Below are positions 24,453 through 33,148 of a DNA stretch of 64,000 bases, one piece after another; the first letter of the stretch is position 1; each line of letters starts with the position of its first letter. Source of the stretch: JACCWP01 sp963801045 (GTDB lineage Bacteria; Actinomycetota; Actinomycetes; Propionibacteriales; Nocardioidaceae); contig CAWDDC010000004.1 in NCBI GenBank assembly GCA_963801045.1, forward strand, positions 744,001 to 808,000, given 5' to 3'. The notes beneath the pieces were generated by a model. It saw only the letters and a program-made list of their open reading frames with translations, did no database searches and was not told where the DNA came from. Made by a program: the position numbers and the translations under genes.

Positions 24453-24904
24453 GTGGCCAGCACCGCGCCTCGCGCGCCGCGACCGGTCGTCGACCGGCCG
24501 CGCTGCTGCGCGTGCTGGCGGGGCTGCTCGCGGCGGCCGTGGCGGTCGTGGTGCTGCCGGCAACGGCCGAGGCGGTCTTCACCCGGACGGCCGCGTCGTC
24601 GGCGAGCGTGGGCTCGCTCACCCTCGTCGCCCCCGCGTCGGTGACCCTCAACAACATCGTCTGCGCGCCCGAAACCCTGAACGTGCGGGTGAACTGGCCG
24701 GCGGTCACCGGAGCGACCACCTACCGGGTCACGCCCATCATCAACGGGGTGGCGCAGCCCCCGGTCAACCTCGGCAACGTTCTGCTGTACAACCACACCG
24801 CCCCGACTCCTGGGCCGGCGACGAGGACCTTCACGTTCACGGTGCAGGCGCTGCGAGGCACCTGGACGGGCGCCGGCCGAACCTCGGCGGGCACCGTCTG
24901 CTGA
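24449..24904 (+). CDS. Small secreted protein, fibronectin-like, related to the SipW-dependent set
   Basis: A 151-residue exported protein. A basic start (MSGQHRASRAATGRRPA) and hydrophobic core (residues about 19-40) lead to EAVFTRTAASSASVGSLTLV, which resembles the post-cleavage FTxT-SxxSxGSxT segment of the TasA-like proteins. The remaining roughly 90 residues look like a single fibronectin type III-like beta sandwich (VRVNWPAVTGATTYRVTPII). Two cysteines (NNIVCAPET and the last residue) could pair. A short relative of TasA, possibly a minor fibre component or adaptor, is the best guess. It lies under box array 4, convergent with the kinase gene. Confidence 0.7.
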   Translation: MSGQHRASRAATGRRPAALLRVLAGLLAAAVAVVVLPATAEAVFTRTAASSASVGSLTLVAPASVTLNNIVCAPETLNVRVNWPAVTGATTYRVTPIINGVAQPPVNLGNVLLYNHTAPTPGPATRTFTFTVQALRGTWTGAGRTSAGTVC

Positions 24905-24911
24905 GCAGGTG

Positions 24912-26138
24912 TTAGGCGAGCACCGTCACGGTGACGGTCGTGCCGCCGCCGGGGGTGTCGCCGAGCTCGAGGGTGCCGCCGTGTGCCTGCGCGATCCGCC
25001 GGCAGGTCGCGAGGCCGATGCCGCTGCCGGCATGCTGGGCGTCGCGCTCCAGCCGGGTCAGCGGCTCGAGCACGCGGATCCGCTGGTCCTCGGGGATGCC
25101 GGCTCCGTGGTCGACCACGCGCAGCAGCCAGCCCGTGCCCACCGACTCGCCCCGGACCTCGACGGTGCCGTGCAGGGTCCCGTCGGCGTGGCGGGTCAGG
25201 CCGTACTTGAGCGCGTTGGCGACCAGGTTCTGCACCAGGGCCTGCAGCTGCACCGGGTCGGCCAGCAGGGTCACGTCCGTCGCCGTGACCTTGGCGCCGT
25301 TGCGGCGCACCAGGCCGGCGAGGTCGTCGGTGACGTCCTTGACCAGGGGCTTCAGGTCGACCGGGGTGACGGTCGTACGCCCCCCGACGGCGGCGAAGGA
25401 GAGCAGGTCGTCGATCAGCACGCGCATCCGCTGCCCGGACCGCATGATCCGGCTCACGTAGCGGACCGCGCGCGGGTCCTCGTCGACCGACGGCAGCGCC
25501 TCGAGCACCTCGGCGAACCCCAGCACGGCGGTCAGCGGTGTCTTGAGGTCGTGGCTCAGGCGCCCGGCGAAGTCGGTGAGGATCGCGTTGCTGCGGGTCA
25601 GCTCGGACAGGGCGAGGTCGAGCCAGCGGGTCTGCCGGCGCAGCTCGAGCACCTCGACGACCTGGTTGGCGAGAACCTGCAGGCTGTCGCGCTGCTCGCT
25701 GGACAGGGACCGCCGGACGGTGTCGAACACGCAGAGCGTGCCCAGCGCGTGGCCGGTGGGAGTCAGCAGCGGCGCGGACGCGTAGAAGCGGATGTCGCCG
25801 AGGCGGCCGGTGACGAACGGGTTGTCGGCGAAGCGGGGGTCGAGGGACGCGTCGTCGACGACCACGAGCTCGCGGTCGGCGAGGATCTGCGCGCACATCG
25901 AGTCCCGGAGGGAGCAGACCATCGGGTCCGTGCCGATCGCGGCGACCTGGTGCTGGTGCTCGGCGTCGATGATGTTGATGACCGAGCTGGGGGTGTAGCA
26001 GACCCGGCCGGCCAGTCGCGACAGCGCCATCAGGTGCTCGTCGGTGGGACCGGTCGCGAGGGCGAAGTCGACCGTCGACCCCTGGGGGGTGGCGTCCGAG
26101 CGGTTCCTCGGGAGTCCGGTGCGTGTGGTCATGGCCAT
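24912..26138 (-). CDS. GAF-domain sensor histidine kinase
   Basis: A 408-residue soluble kinase without membrane helices. Residues about 30-165 form a GAF domain (LAGRVCYTPSSVINIIDAE, PLLTPTGHALGTLCVFDT). Residues about 180-250 are the HisKA dimerisation domain with phosphorylated H196 in GRLSHDLKTPLTAV. Residues about 295-408 are the ATPase, with N-box LVQNLVANALKYGL, G1 box RVVDHGAGIPEDQ and G2 box AGSGIGLATCRRIAQ. It lies 13 bp downstream of the response regulator gene, so the two are one operon and probable partners. The GAF domain suggests a cytoplasmic small-molecule, redox or light cue. ATG 26138 has a GAGGGG site. Confidence 0.92.
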   Translation of the reverse strand: MAMTTRTGLPRNRSDATPQGSTVDFALATGPTDEHLMALSRLAGRVCYTPSSVINIIDAEHQHQVAAIGTDPMVCSLRDSMCAQILADRELVVVDDASLDPRFADNPFVTGRLGDIRFYASAPLLTPTGHALGTLCVFDTVRRSLSSEQRDSLQVLANQVVEVLELRRQTRWLDLALSELTRSNAILTDFAGRLSHDLKTPLTAVLGFAEVLEALPSVDEDPRAVRYVSRIMRSGQRMRVLIDDLLSFAAVGGRTTVTPVDLKPLVKDVTDDLAGLVRRNGAKVTATDVTLLADPVQLQALVQNLVANALKYGLTRHADGTLHGTVEVRGESVGTGWLLRVVDHGAGIPEDQRIRVLEPLTRLERDAQHAGSGIGLATCRRIAQAHGGTLELGDTPGGGTTVTVTVLA

Positions 26139-26151
26139 CTGTCGGCGCCCC

Positions 26152-26880
26152 TCACGCCGCCGCGGAGGCGAGCCGGTAGCCGACTCCCCGCACCGTCTTG
26201 ATCCAGCGGGCGGTCCGTGCGTCGTCGCCGAGCTTGCGGCGCAGGTTGCCGACGTGGACCTCCACCAGGTGGTGGTCGCTGGCCCAGTCCGAGCCCCACA
26301 CGCTGTGCAGCAGCATCTCCCGCGTCCACACCCGCCGGGGGGCGCCGAGCATGGTGGCCAGCAGGTCGAACTCGATCCGGGTGAGCTCCAGCTCCTCGTC
26401 GCCGAGGGTGACGACGCGGCCGTCGAGGTCGACCTCGAGCTCGCCGTGACGGAGGATCTCGTGCTCGGGCGGTCCCGGCTGGGCCGGTACCGCGGCGGGC
26501 AGGTGCCGCGGCCGGCGGAACAGCGCGGCCACCCGGGCCTGCACCTCACGCGGGCTGAACGGCTTGTTGACGAAGTCGTCGGCGCCGATCTCCAGGCCCA
26601 GCAGGCGGTCGATCTCGTCCGCCCGGGCGGTGATCATGATGACGTACGCGTCGGTGAACTCGCGGATGCTGCGGCACACCGTGATCCCGTCGACGTCGGG
26701 CAGGCCGAGGTCGAGGGTCACCAGGTCGGGCCGGACCTCGCGGACCAGCTCAATGCCGTCGCGGCCGCACGACGCCTCGTGGACGGTGAATCCCGCCATC
26801 TCGAGCACGTCGCGCAGCAGCATCCGGATGTCCGCGTCGTCGTCGACGACGGCGGCAACTCTCGCTTCGGTCACGGACAC
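26152..26880 (-). CDS. OmpR/PhoB-family response regulator
   Basis: A 242-residue DNA-binding response regulator. The receiver domain (residues about 7-120) has the acidic pair in VVDDDADIR, phosphoacceptor D57 in LVTLDLGLPDVDG, a Thr/Ser switch region in VIMITARADE and the invariant Lys in DDFVNKPFSP. The C-terminal winged helix (about 145-240) shows LTRIEFDLLATML, WTREMLLHSVWGSDW, VEVHVGNLRRKLGDD and VRGVGYRLA. OmpR-family members bind tandem direct repeats with roughly 11-bp spacing, exactly what the CTTGAGG arrays provide, so this is the prime candidate regulator of the TasA/SipW genes (inference). GTG start at 26880. Confidence 0.94.
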   Translation of the reverse strand: MSVTEARVAAVVDDDADIRMLLRDVLEMAGFTVHEASCGRDGIELVREVRPDLVTLDLGLPDVDGITVCRSIREFTDAYVIMITARADEIDRLLGLEIGADDFVNKPFSPREVQARVAALFRRPRHLPAAVPAQPGPPEHEILRHGELEVDLDGRVVTLGDEELELTRIEFDLLATMLGAPRRVWTREMLLHSVWGSDWASDHHLVEVHVGNLRRKLGDDARTARWIKTVRGVGYRLASAAA

Positions 26881-26892
26881 ATGATGTCACGT

Positions 26893-26917
26893 GTAGTCAC
26901 TCTGAGTAGTCAACTAC
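26893..26917 (+). promoter_or_regulatory. Direct and inverted repeats upstream of the response regulator gene
   Basis: GTAGTCA occurs at 26893-26899 and 26906-26912, and the second copy continues as GTAGT-CA-ACTAC (26906-26917), an inverted repeat. On the minus strand this gives TTGACT, a fair -35 element, about 30 bp upstream of the regulator start. Possible promoter/operator; no CTTGAGG box is present here. Confidence 0.35.
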
Positions 26918-26971
26918 AGCCCGAAACTGGTCCAAACGGTGGAGCAGAGTCACCTCATCGGACAATCGGAC

Positions 26972-26991
26972 GCGCCCGGAAGCGCCCGGAA
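26972..26991 (+). repeat. 10-bp tandem direct repeat
   Basis: GCGCCCGGAA is repeated twice without a gap in the 123-bp gap between the esterase stop and the response regulator start. Function unknown; could be a chance or replication-slippage product. Confidence 0.5.
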
Positions 26992-27003
26992 GCCGGTGCG
27001 GAC

Positions 27004-28212
27004 CTACTGCAGCGACATCTGCGGCTCGCCGCCCACCAGGCCGTTGCCGGTGCGGGTGCAGGTGCCCCCGGCGAGCGCGAGGTAGGCCTGGCGCACGCAG
27101 CTGCGCACCGCGAGCTGGCCCCAGTAGTTGGGGTGCAGCGACTCCTGCACGTAGTAGTCGCTGCCGATCGTCGAGACGGTGCGGATCTGATTGACCCACT
27201 CGGTGAGGTCGACGGCTCCCGGGCTCTGCCAGTTCGCGAGCCCGACCTCCTCGTACATGCCGACGCCGGTCTCGCACAGCCGCCGCCCCTGGAAGGTCGA
27301 CGCCAGGTCGAGCACCGAGGCGTTGGTCAGCCCCGCGCGCGACACCCCGTCCAGCACGGCGGCGTTGATCGTCGGCAGCGCCGACGCGTTGGCCCAGTCG
27401 GCGTCGGCGTTCCAGAAGCCGCAGCCGCCGGTGCTCTGCCGGGTGAAGCCCGACTCCTGGTAGCGGAAGCCCGCACCGTCCGGGATCGGCGAGGGGTAGG
27501 TCTGCACCAGCAGCCGCCAGTCGGTGTCCGCGTAGCCCGCACCCTGCATCGCGGTGCGGACGTTCTGCAGGGCGCCGGCGATCCGAGCGGTCACCGCGTC
27601 GACGTTCGCGGGGGTGAAGTGCTCGGTGACCGACCCGTCGTCGTGGCAGTAGTCGGGGTCCCACGACGGCGAGGTGAGGAAGTCCTCGACGCACTGCTGC
27701 ACGATCGAGGCGAACCCGAAGTCGTTGCCGCCGACGGACACCACCACCATGTCGACGTCGTTGGCCGTGGCGAACTGCTGCAGCGCGAGCGCCTGCCCGA
27801 CGTGCCCGGCCCCGTCGTCGTAGAAGTCGAGGCCGGGCTTGAACCGGCCCTCGGAGGTCGTGTACGTGGCCGTCTCGGCGCCGGAGCAGGCCAGGTTGGC
27901 CGACCCGATCCCGCCGCCGATGTGGATCTCGGCGCTGGACGCGCGGTGGCAGCGCTCGATCGCCTCGCCGCCACCGGCGTCGTGGTAAGCGCCGTCGCCG
28001 AGGGCGTCGGCGCGGCTGGCCGAGTCGTTCGAGCTGCCGGCCCACCGGCCGGCCTCACCGGAGATGTACGAGTCGCCGAGCGAGACGACGTATGGCGTGC
28101 CCACGCCCGGGGCGGCCGACGCCGTGGGCTGGCCCGCAGACAGGGCACCCCCCGTCGTCAGCGCGCTGCTCAGCACGGCCAGGCCCAGCACGACACCGGT
28201 GCGTCGGCGCAT
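27004..28212 (-). CDS. Secreted SGNH/GDSL hydrolase
   Basis: A 402-residue exported esterase/lipase-type hydrolase. A signal peptide occupies about residues 1-34. Block I is VVSLGDSYISGEAGRW with the nucleophile Ser, block II Gly lies in ANLACSGAETATY, block III is VVSVGGNDFGFA with the oxyanion-hole Asn, and block V is ESLHPNYWGQLA with the catalytic His. Several cysteine pairs suggest disulfides outside the cell. The ATG at 28212 has a GGGAG site 5 bp upstream, which decides it over longer starts. Divergent from the patatin-like gene; both act on lipids or esters. Confidence 0.9.
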   Translation of the reverse strand: MRRRTGVVLGLAVLSSALTTGGALSAGQPTASAAPGVGTPYVVSLGDSYISGEAGRWAGSSNDSASRADALGDGAYHDAGGGEAIERCHRASSAEIHIGGGIGSANLACSGAETATYTTSEGRFKPGLDFYDDGAGHVGQALALQQFATANDVDMVVVSVGGNDFGFASIVQQCVEDFLTSPSWDPDYCHDDGSVTEHFTPANVDAVTARIAGALQNVRTAMQGAGYADTDWRLLVQTYPSPIPDGAGFRYQESGFTRQSTGGCGFWNADADWANASALPTINAAVLDGVSRAGLTNASVLDLASTFQGRRLCETGVGMYEEVGLANWQSPGAVDLTEWVNQIRTVSTIGSDYYVQESLHPNYWGQLAVRSCVRQAYLALAGGTCTRTGNGLVGGEPQMSLQ

Positions 28213-28337
28213 CTGTCTCCCTCTCACCCCGTGGGCGCGCGGCGGCGCCCGCACGGGGGAGGAATGCCCGAGATGTCCTGGAACCAAACCGGCGCGGCGG
28301 GGACTCGCTCCCGCAGGTCCTGCGGCAGGGCGAGCTC

Positions 28338-31300
28338 ATGGTCGACGATGTCGACGTGAAGAAGGCGCTGTCGGCGCTCGCGACGTGGCTGCTGATCGCG
28401 CTGTTCGTCGGCATCGTCGCCGGGGGAGCGGCGCTGTACGACGCCACCGCCGACGTGCCCGCGGACCTGCTCAGCGACCTCACGCTCGCCGGCTCGGCCG
28501 ACGACGCGCGGGCGGTCCTCTGCCAGGCATCCGCCACCAGGTGCACGTCCGCTCCCGATCTGCCCGACCAGGTACGTGCCTCACTGGCGCCGGACTTCTT
28601 CTTCCTCACCCTCGGCTACACCCTCGGTCTGGGCGGCATCTGCTGGCTGGCGATGCGTACGCTCCGGGCCAAGTCCGCGCGGCGGATCGCCCGGGTGGGT
28701 GTCGGCGCCGTGCTGCTGGCCGCCGTCAGCGACGGGGTCGAGAACCTCTCGCTGCGGGCCGCACTGGCCGACACCGGCGAGGGCGACGGGTGGTGGGTGC
28801 TGGTCGCCGCTGCCGCGACGACGAAGTTCGTCCTGCTCGGTGCCGTGGTCGTCGTGACCACGGTGGCCCTGCTGGTGATGCTCGCGCGGTTGCTGAGCCC
28901 CCGACAGGACTTCCGCTGGACCCAGCAGGGCGTCGCGGCGGACGGCACGACGTCCCCACCGGCGGTGATCGCGAGGCGCGGACGTCCGGCGGGGCGCCCC
29001 GCAGCGGCGTACGGCATGTCCGTGTCCGGCGGCGGCATCCGGTCGGCGATCACCGCCCTCGGCGTGGTCCAGGTGCTGCGGGAGGAGCAGGAGTTCGCGA
29101 AGCTGCGGTACCTCGTGTCGGTGTCCGGCGGTGGGTACTTCACGGGTGCCCTGCGACTGGCCGTGCAGGCCCCGGACCCCGACCACGCCTCCAAGGAGAG
29201 CGTCCGGCAGGCAGCGCCGCTGACGAGCACCGCGCAGAACGCCTTCGGGGTCGCCTCTCCCGAGCTCGACTACCTGCGGCGGAACGGGCGGTACCTGGCC
29301 GACACACCGGGCGAGTGGCTGAACGTGCTGTTCGTCCTGCTGCGCGGCGTGCTCTCGTCGCTGGCGGCGCTCGCGGCGGTCGTGACCTGCGTGGGACTGA
29401 CGCTCGGGGCCTTCTTCTGGGCCGCTCCGATCGCGGACGTCGAGGGGCTGACCGGCTCCGGCGGCCTCACCGGTGACGACCTCGCGGACGCGCTCCTTCC
29501 GGGGGGCTACACCGCCGCGGTGGGCTGGGCCGGGCTGGGGCTGGTCCTCACCGGGGTGGCCTACTTCTTCCGCGCGGTCTTCCCGGGCACCCGGGCCAGC
29601 CGGGGGTGGGCGCACGGGGCGATCAGGGCGGCGCGGGTGGTGCTGGCGCTCGCGGCCGTCGTCGCCGTGCTCGCGCTCGGCGTGCCGGCACTGGTGTGGA
29701 GCCTCGGAGCGCTCAACGACGAGCAGGACGACATCGGGCCCGGGTTGTCGGGTCTGGTCGCGGTGCTGGGCACGTACGTCGGCGCGCTGACCGCCATCCT
29801 GTGGCGCAGCAAGGGACAGCTGGCCCGGCTCAAGGAGCGGTTCACCAGCGCGCCGGGCGATCCGACGCTGCGGCGCCGGGTGCCGGCGAGCATCCTGCAG
29901 TGGCTCGTCGTCGCCGTGGTGCTCGTCGTGCTGCTGCTGCTGTCGGTCGCCCTGCTTGCGGGCGTGGTCGCCGCTGCGGTGGGCGGCGACGCGTGGGCGC
30001 TGTGGCCGGAGGGGTGGGCGGCGGGGCTCGCCGCCCTGCTCCTGGTCGCCGCGGTGTGCGGGGTGCTGGCCGGGATCTGGTGGCAGGACCGGGACTCCGG
30101 CCGGACCGGGCGCTGGGTGGCTGCCGGGTACGTGCTCGCCGCCGTGGCCGCCCTGGCGGCGACGGCCTGGCCGGCGATGTGGGTCGACTGGTCGACGCCT
30201 GCCCTCGAAGGCGACGACCTGACCCGGCTGTTCTGGCCGCAGCTGTGGTGCCTGCTCTTCCCGCTGGGACTGCTGGTCCTCGCGCCGATCACCGACCAGA
30301 CCTGGATGAGCCTGCACCCCTTCTACCGCCGCCGGCTGGCGGGCGCCTTCGCCGTGCGGCGGGTCGGGACCGTGGCCAGGAGCTACTCCTTCGACAGCGA
30401 GACCACCCGGCTCAGCAAGTACGCGAAGCCGGTCGAGGGCATGCCGCAGCTGATCTTCGCCGCCGCGGCCAGCTACAGCGGGCGGAACCGGACGCCACCC
30501 GGGCGCCGAGCGGCGTCGTTCACGTTCTCCCACGACTGGGTCGGCGGGCCGGAGATGGGCTACGTGCGGAGCGGCCTGCTCGAGGACAACACCCCGGCCG
30601 CGATCAGGTCGGACCTGACCGTGCAGAGCGCGATGGCGCTGTCCGGGGCGGCGTTCGCGTCCGCCATGGGACGGCAGGCGCGACCGGCGCAGAAGCTGCT
30701 CACGATCTCCAACGCCCGGCTCGGCAGCTGGCTGCCCAACCCGGAGTGGCTGGACGGCACCCGCGGGGCGCCGCACTGGGCCGAGCCGCGGCTGCCCGGC
30801 CGGCGGCGCCTCACGTACCTGCTGCGTGAGGTGTTCGGCCGGTTCTCGCCCGAGGACCGGCTGCTCTACGTCACCGACGGCGGGCACTACGAGAACATGG
30901 GGCTCATCGAGCTGCTGCGCCACCAGGTGCGCACCGTGATCGCAGTCGACGCCGGCGGCGACGTCCCGCCCGCGACCAGTGACATCGCCGACGCGATCGC
31001 GCTGGCCCGCGAGGAGCTCGGTGTGGAGATCACGCTGCGCCAGCCGTGGCGGCTCACACCGACCGACAGCACTGACGACGACGTCGATCCGACCGGGACG
31101 CTGAAGGGCCGGATGTCGCCCGACTGCTGCGTGACCGGTACCATCCGCTACCCCGAGGCCTTCCGCGTGGAGGGCGAGACGGAGGACTCCGCGGACGGCG
31201 AGATCATCGTGGTGAAGCTCCGGCTGACCCAACGGATGCCCTACGACCTGCTGACGTACGCGCAGACCCACGCGGAGTTCCCGTACGACAGCACGGCCGA

Positions 31301-31466
31301 CCAGTGGTTCAACATCGGTCAGTTCAACGCGTTCCACGCACTCGGCAGGCACCTGGGCACCCGGGCCGTCGAGGAGCTGCAGGGGCTGGACAAGGGCCGG
31401 TCGACGGGGCGCTCCGCAGATCCGGTCCGGCCGTGGTGGCGCTGGACGGGTTGGCCCGGCGCGTGA
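28338..31466 (+). CDS. Large multi-pass membrane patatin-like phospholipase
   Basis: A 1042-residue integral membrane acyl hydrolase. Hydrophobic helices occur at about residues 12-35, 88-108, 115-132 and 145-175. The patatin domain then begins with the Gly-rich oxyanion loop SVSGGGIRSAI and the nucleophile elbow YLVSVSGGGYFTG. It is interrupted by a second membrane block of about eight helices (about residues 330-680) before the catalytic Asp in DGGHYENMGLIELLR near residue 855. An insertion of membrane helices inside the catalytic domain is unusual. The ATG at 28338 is preceded only by a weak ribosome site; substrate is probably membrane lipid. Confidence 0.85.
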   Translation: MVDDVDVKKALSALATWLLIALFVGIVAGGAALYDATADVPADLLSDLTLAGSADDARAVLCQASATRCTSAPDLPDQVRASLAPDFFFLTLGYTLGLGGICWLAMRTLRAKSARRIARVGVGAVLLAAVSDGVENLSLRAALADTGEGDGWWVLVAAAATTKFVLLGAVVVVTTVALLVMLARLLSPRQDFRWTQQGVAADGTTSPPAVIARRGRPAGRPAAAYGMSVSGGGIRSAITALGVVQVLREEQEFAKLRYLVSVSGGGYFTGALRLAVQAPDPDHASKESVRQAAPLTSTAQNAFGVASPELDYLRRNGRYLADTPGEWLNVLFVLLRGVLSSLAALAAVVTCVGLTLGAFFWAAPIADVEGLTGSGGLTGDDLADALLPGGYTAAVGWAGLGLVLTGVAYFFRAVFPGTRASRGWAHGAIRAARVVLALAAVVAVLALGVPALVWSLGALNDEQDDIGPGLSGLVAVLGTYVGALTAILWRSKGQLARLKERFTSAPGDPTLRRRVPASILQWLVVAVVLVVLLLLSVALLAGVVAAAVGGDAWALWPEGWAAGLAALLLVAAVCGVLAGIWWQDRDSGRTGRWVAAGYVLAAVAALAATAWPAMWVDWSTPALEGDDLTRLFWPQLWCLLFPLGLLVLAPITDQTWMSLHPFYRRRLAGAFAVRRVGTVARSYSFDSETTRLSKYAKPVEGMPQLIFAAAASYSGRNRTPPGRRAASFTFSHDWVGGPEMGYVRSGLLEDNTPAAIRSDLTVQSAMALSGAAFASAMGRQARPAQKLLTISNARLGSWLPNPEWLDGTRGAPHWAEPRLPGRRRLTYLLREVFGRFSPEDRLLYVTDGGHYENMGLIELLRHQVRTVIAVDAGGDVPPATSDIADAIALAREELGVEITLRQPWRLTPTDSTDDDVDPTGTLKGRMSPDCCVTGTIRYPEAFRVEGETEDSADGEIIVVKLRLTQRMPYDLLTYAQTHAEFPYDSTADQWFNIGQFNAFHALGRHLGTRAVEELQGLDKGRSTGRSADPVRPWWRWTGWPGA

Positions 31467-31482
31467 GCGGGGCGGTCGACCG

Positions 31483-32055
31483 CTAGACCATCATCGGGAG
31501 CCGGCCGAGCGGGCCGAGCAGCTGTTCCTCCTCGTAGGCCAGGTGCGAGAGCAGCACGCGGGACAGCCGCGCCGCCGCCGCGCGCAGGTCGTCGACCCCG
31601 CTGCCCGCCGACACCATCGCGACCAGCGTCCGGTCCAGGCGGTCGAGCAGCCCGGCGATCACCAGGTGCTCGGCCTCCAGCCGGTCCAGGACCGGGGTGA
31701 GGCCCGGCTCGGCGGCGGCCACGTCGGGGAACATCCGGTGGTCCTCGATGGCGTGGTGGGTGGCGACGGTGCGGCAGTACGCCGCACAGAACGCGCCGAG
31801 CGAGAACCGGTCCTGACGGGAGGCGAGCCGCTGCAGGAACGCCCGCACGTCGCCGACGACCGCCTCCTGGTCGAGGTCGCCGGACACGGCGAGCTCGTCG
31901 AGTGCCTCCACGATGCGGGCGAGCTCGTCGCGCAGGTGGGCGTGCACCTGCGCGAGCAGCTGCTGGTTCGGGTGGCCGTCCCGCGCCTCGGCGGGGTCGG
32001 TGACGACCGGCCGGGTGGCCTCGTCAGGCCACCCGTCGTCTGCGAGGTCCGGCAC
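31483..32055 (-). CDS. Hemerythrin (HHE) domain protein
   Basis: A 190-residue cytoplasmic four-helix protein likely to bind a di-iron centre. Spaced His/Glu ligands are visible in QVHAHLRDEL, THHAIEDHRMFP, EAEHLVIAGLL and LLSHLAYEEEQL. Such proteins sense or store oxygen or nitric oxide or repair Fe-S centres; which applies here is unclear. Convergent with the patatin-like gene. Confidence 0.88.
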   Translation of the reverse strand: MPDLADDGWPDEATRPVVTDPAEARDGHPNQQLLAQVHAHLRDELARIVEALDELAVSGDLDQEAVVGDVRAFLQRLASRQDRFSLGAFCAAYCRTVATHHAIEDHRMFPDVAAAEPGLTPVLDRLEAEHLVIAGLLDRLDRTLVAMVSAGSGVDDLRAAAARLSRVLLSHLAYEEEQLLGPLGRLPMMV

Positions 32056-32103
32056 GCCGCAGACGGTAGCCGAGCGCGGCTGGCATACCTCAGGGCGCGG
32101 ACC

Positions 32104-32661
32104 TCAGCGCAGCGGCACGAACCGGTACGCCCCGTGCTCGGTGGTGCGGACGCGCCCGTCCTCCCCGCGCTCGACGCGGGTCATCTCGCCCGCCACCGGG
32201 ATGACCAGGACGCCCGCGGGCCCCAGCTGGTCGACCAGCTCCTGCGGCATCCGCCGGGCCTCCGCCGAGACCAGCACCCGGTCGTACGGCCCCTCGTCCG
32301 GCGCGCCGAGCACGCCAGGAGCCGCCTCGCGGAGGCTGGCCCAGGAGCGCTGCCGGCGGTCGACGTTGGCACCGCCCCACCGGGCCAGCTCCGGCGACAG
32401 CTCGATGCCGAGGACCCACCCGGTGGGCCCGACCAGCTCGGCGAGCAGGGCGGTCGTCCAGCCCGAGCCGGCGCCGACGTCGAGCACCCGGTGGCCCGGG
32501 TGCACGTCCAGCAGCGCGAGCATCGCCGCGACCGTCCGCGGCTGGGAGCTCGTCTGGCCGGCGCCGATGGGCAGCGGGCGGTCCTCGTCGGCGAGGGCTC
32601 GCTGGTCGTCGGGCAGGAAGTCCTCGCGGGACACGGCCCGCAGGGCTCCGGCGACGTCCAT
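32104..32661 (-). CDS. pcm: Protein-L-isoaspartate O-methyltransferase family protein
   Basis: A 185-residue SAM-dependent methyltransferase of the PCMT family, which repairs isoaspartyl damage in proteins. Motif I is HRVLDVGAGSGWTTALLAEL, the pre-motif GQTSSQPRTVAAMLALL fits the PCMT substrate loop (usually ISQP), and YDRVLVSAEARRMPQELVDQL matches the post-motif. It is at the short end of the family; the C-terminal extension is reduced. Some short actinobacterial homologues may be protein modifiers with other targets, so repair activity is probable but not certain. Confidence 0.85.
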   Translation of the reverse strand: MDVAGALRAVSREDFLPDDQRALADEDRPLPIGAGQTSSQPRTVAAMLALLDVHPGHRVLDVGAGSGWTTALLAELVGPTGWVLGIELSPELARWGGANVDRRQRSWASLREAAPGVLGAPDEGPYDRVLVSAEARRMPQELVDQLGPAGVLVIPVAGEMTRVERGEDGRVRTTEHGAYRFVPLR

Positions 32662-32705
32662 CCGCCCAGTCTGCTCCCGCCCGCCGGTCCTGACACCATG
32701 CAGCC

Positions 32706-33119
32706 ATGGACAGCAGGACCATCCCCGTACGCACCGGCGACCGCGACACCGTGCACGACCTGACCGCCGACTGCGCCGCGTTCCTCGAGCAGGCCGCCGC
32801 GGGCGGCGACGGCCTGCTGCACGTGTTCGTCCCGCACGCCACCGCGGGCATCGCGATCCTCGAGACGGGCGCCGGCAGCGACGACGACCTGCTCTCCGCC
32901 CTGGCCGACCTGCTGCCCGCCGACGACCGGTGGCGCCACCAGCACGGCAGCCCCGGTCACGGCCGCTCGCACGTGCTGCCGGCCCTGGTGCCGCCGTACG
33001 CGACCCTCCCGGTCGTCGGCGGCCGGCTGGCGCTGGGCACCTGGCAGAGCGTGTGCCTGGTCGACCTCAACGTCGACAACCCCGACCGCGAGGTGCGGTT
33101 GTCGTTCCTTGCCGGCTAG
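32706..33119 (+). CDS. YjbQ-family protein (secondary thiamine-phosphate synthase enzyme family)
   Basis: A 137-residue member of the UPF0047/YjbQ family. HVFVPHATAGIAILETG, the HGSPGHGRSHVLPALV segment with its His cluster, and ALGTWQSVCLVDLN are the family signatures. Homologues form trimers and show weak thiamine-phosphate synthase activity; the true role is not settled. Divergent from the PCMT gene by 44 bp. Confidence 0.9.
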   Translation: MDSRTIPVRTGDRDTVHDLTADCAAFLEQAAAGGDGLLHVFVPHATAGIAILETGAGSDDDLLSALADLLPADDRWRHQHGSPGHGRSHVLPALVPPYATLPVVGGRLALGTWQSVCLVDLNVDNPDREVRLSFLAG

Positions 33120-33148
33120 GGCCGGCTAGGGCCCGGCTAACGGCTAGG
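33111..33148 (+). repeat. Imperfect tandem repeat at convergent gene ends
   Basis: GCCGGCTAGG occurs at 33111-33120 and 33121-33130, followed by variants GCCCGGCTAA (33131-33140) and CGGCTAGG (33141-33148). The repeat carries the stop codon of the YjbQ gene and overlaps the stop of the converging methyltransferase gene, so it has multiplied stop codons. Confidence 0.7.

Noticed and set aside
25542..25548. CTTGAGG copy inside the histidine kinase gene
   Set aside because: It encodes part of the SHDLKT motif on the other strand and is single, not in an 11-bp pair; a chance match.
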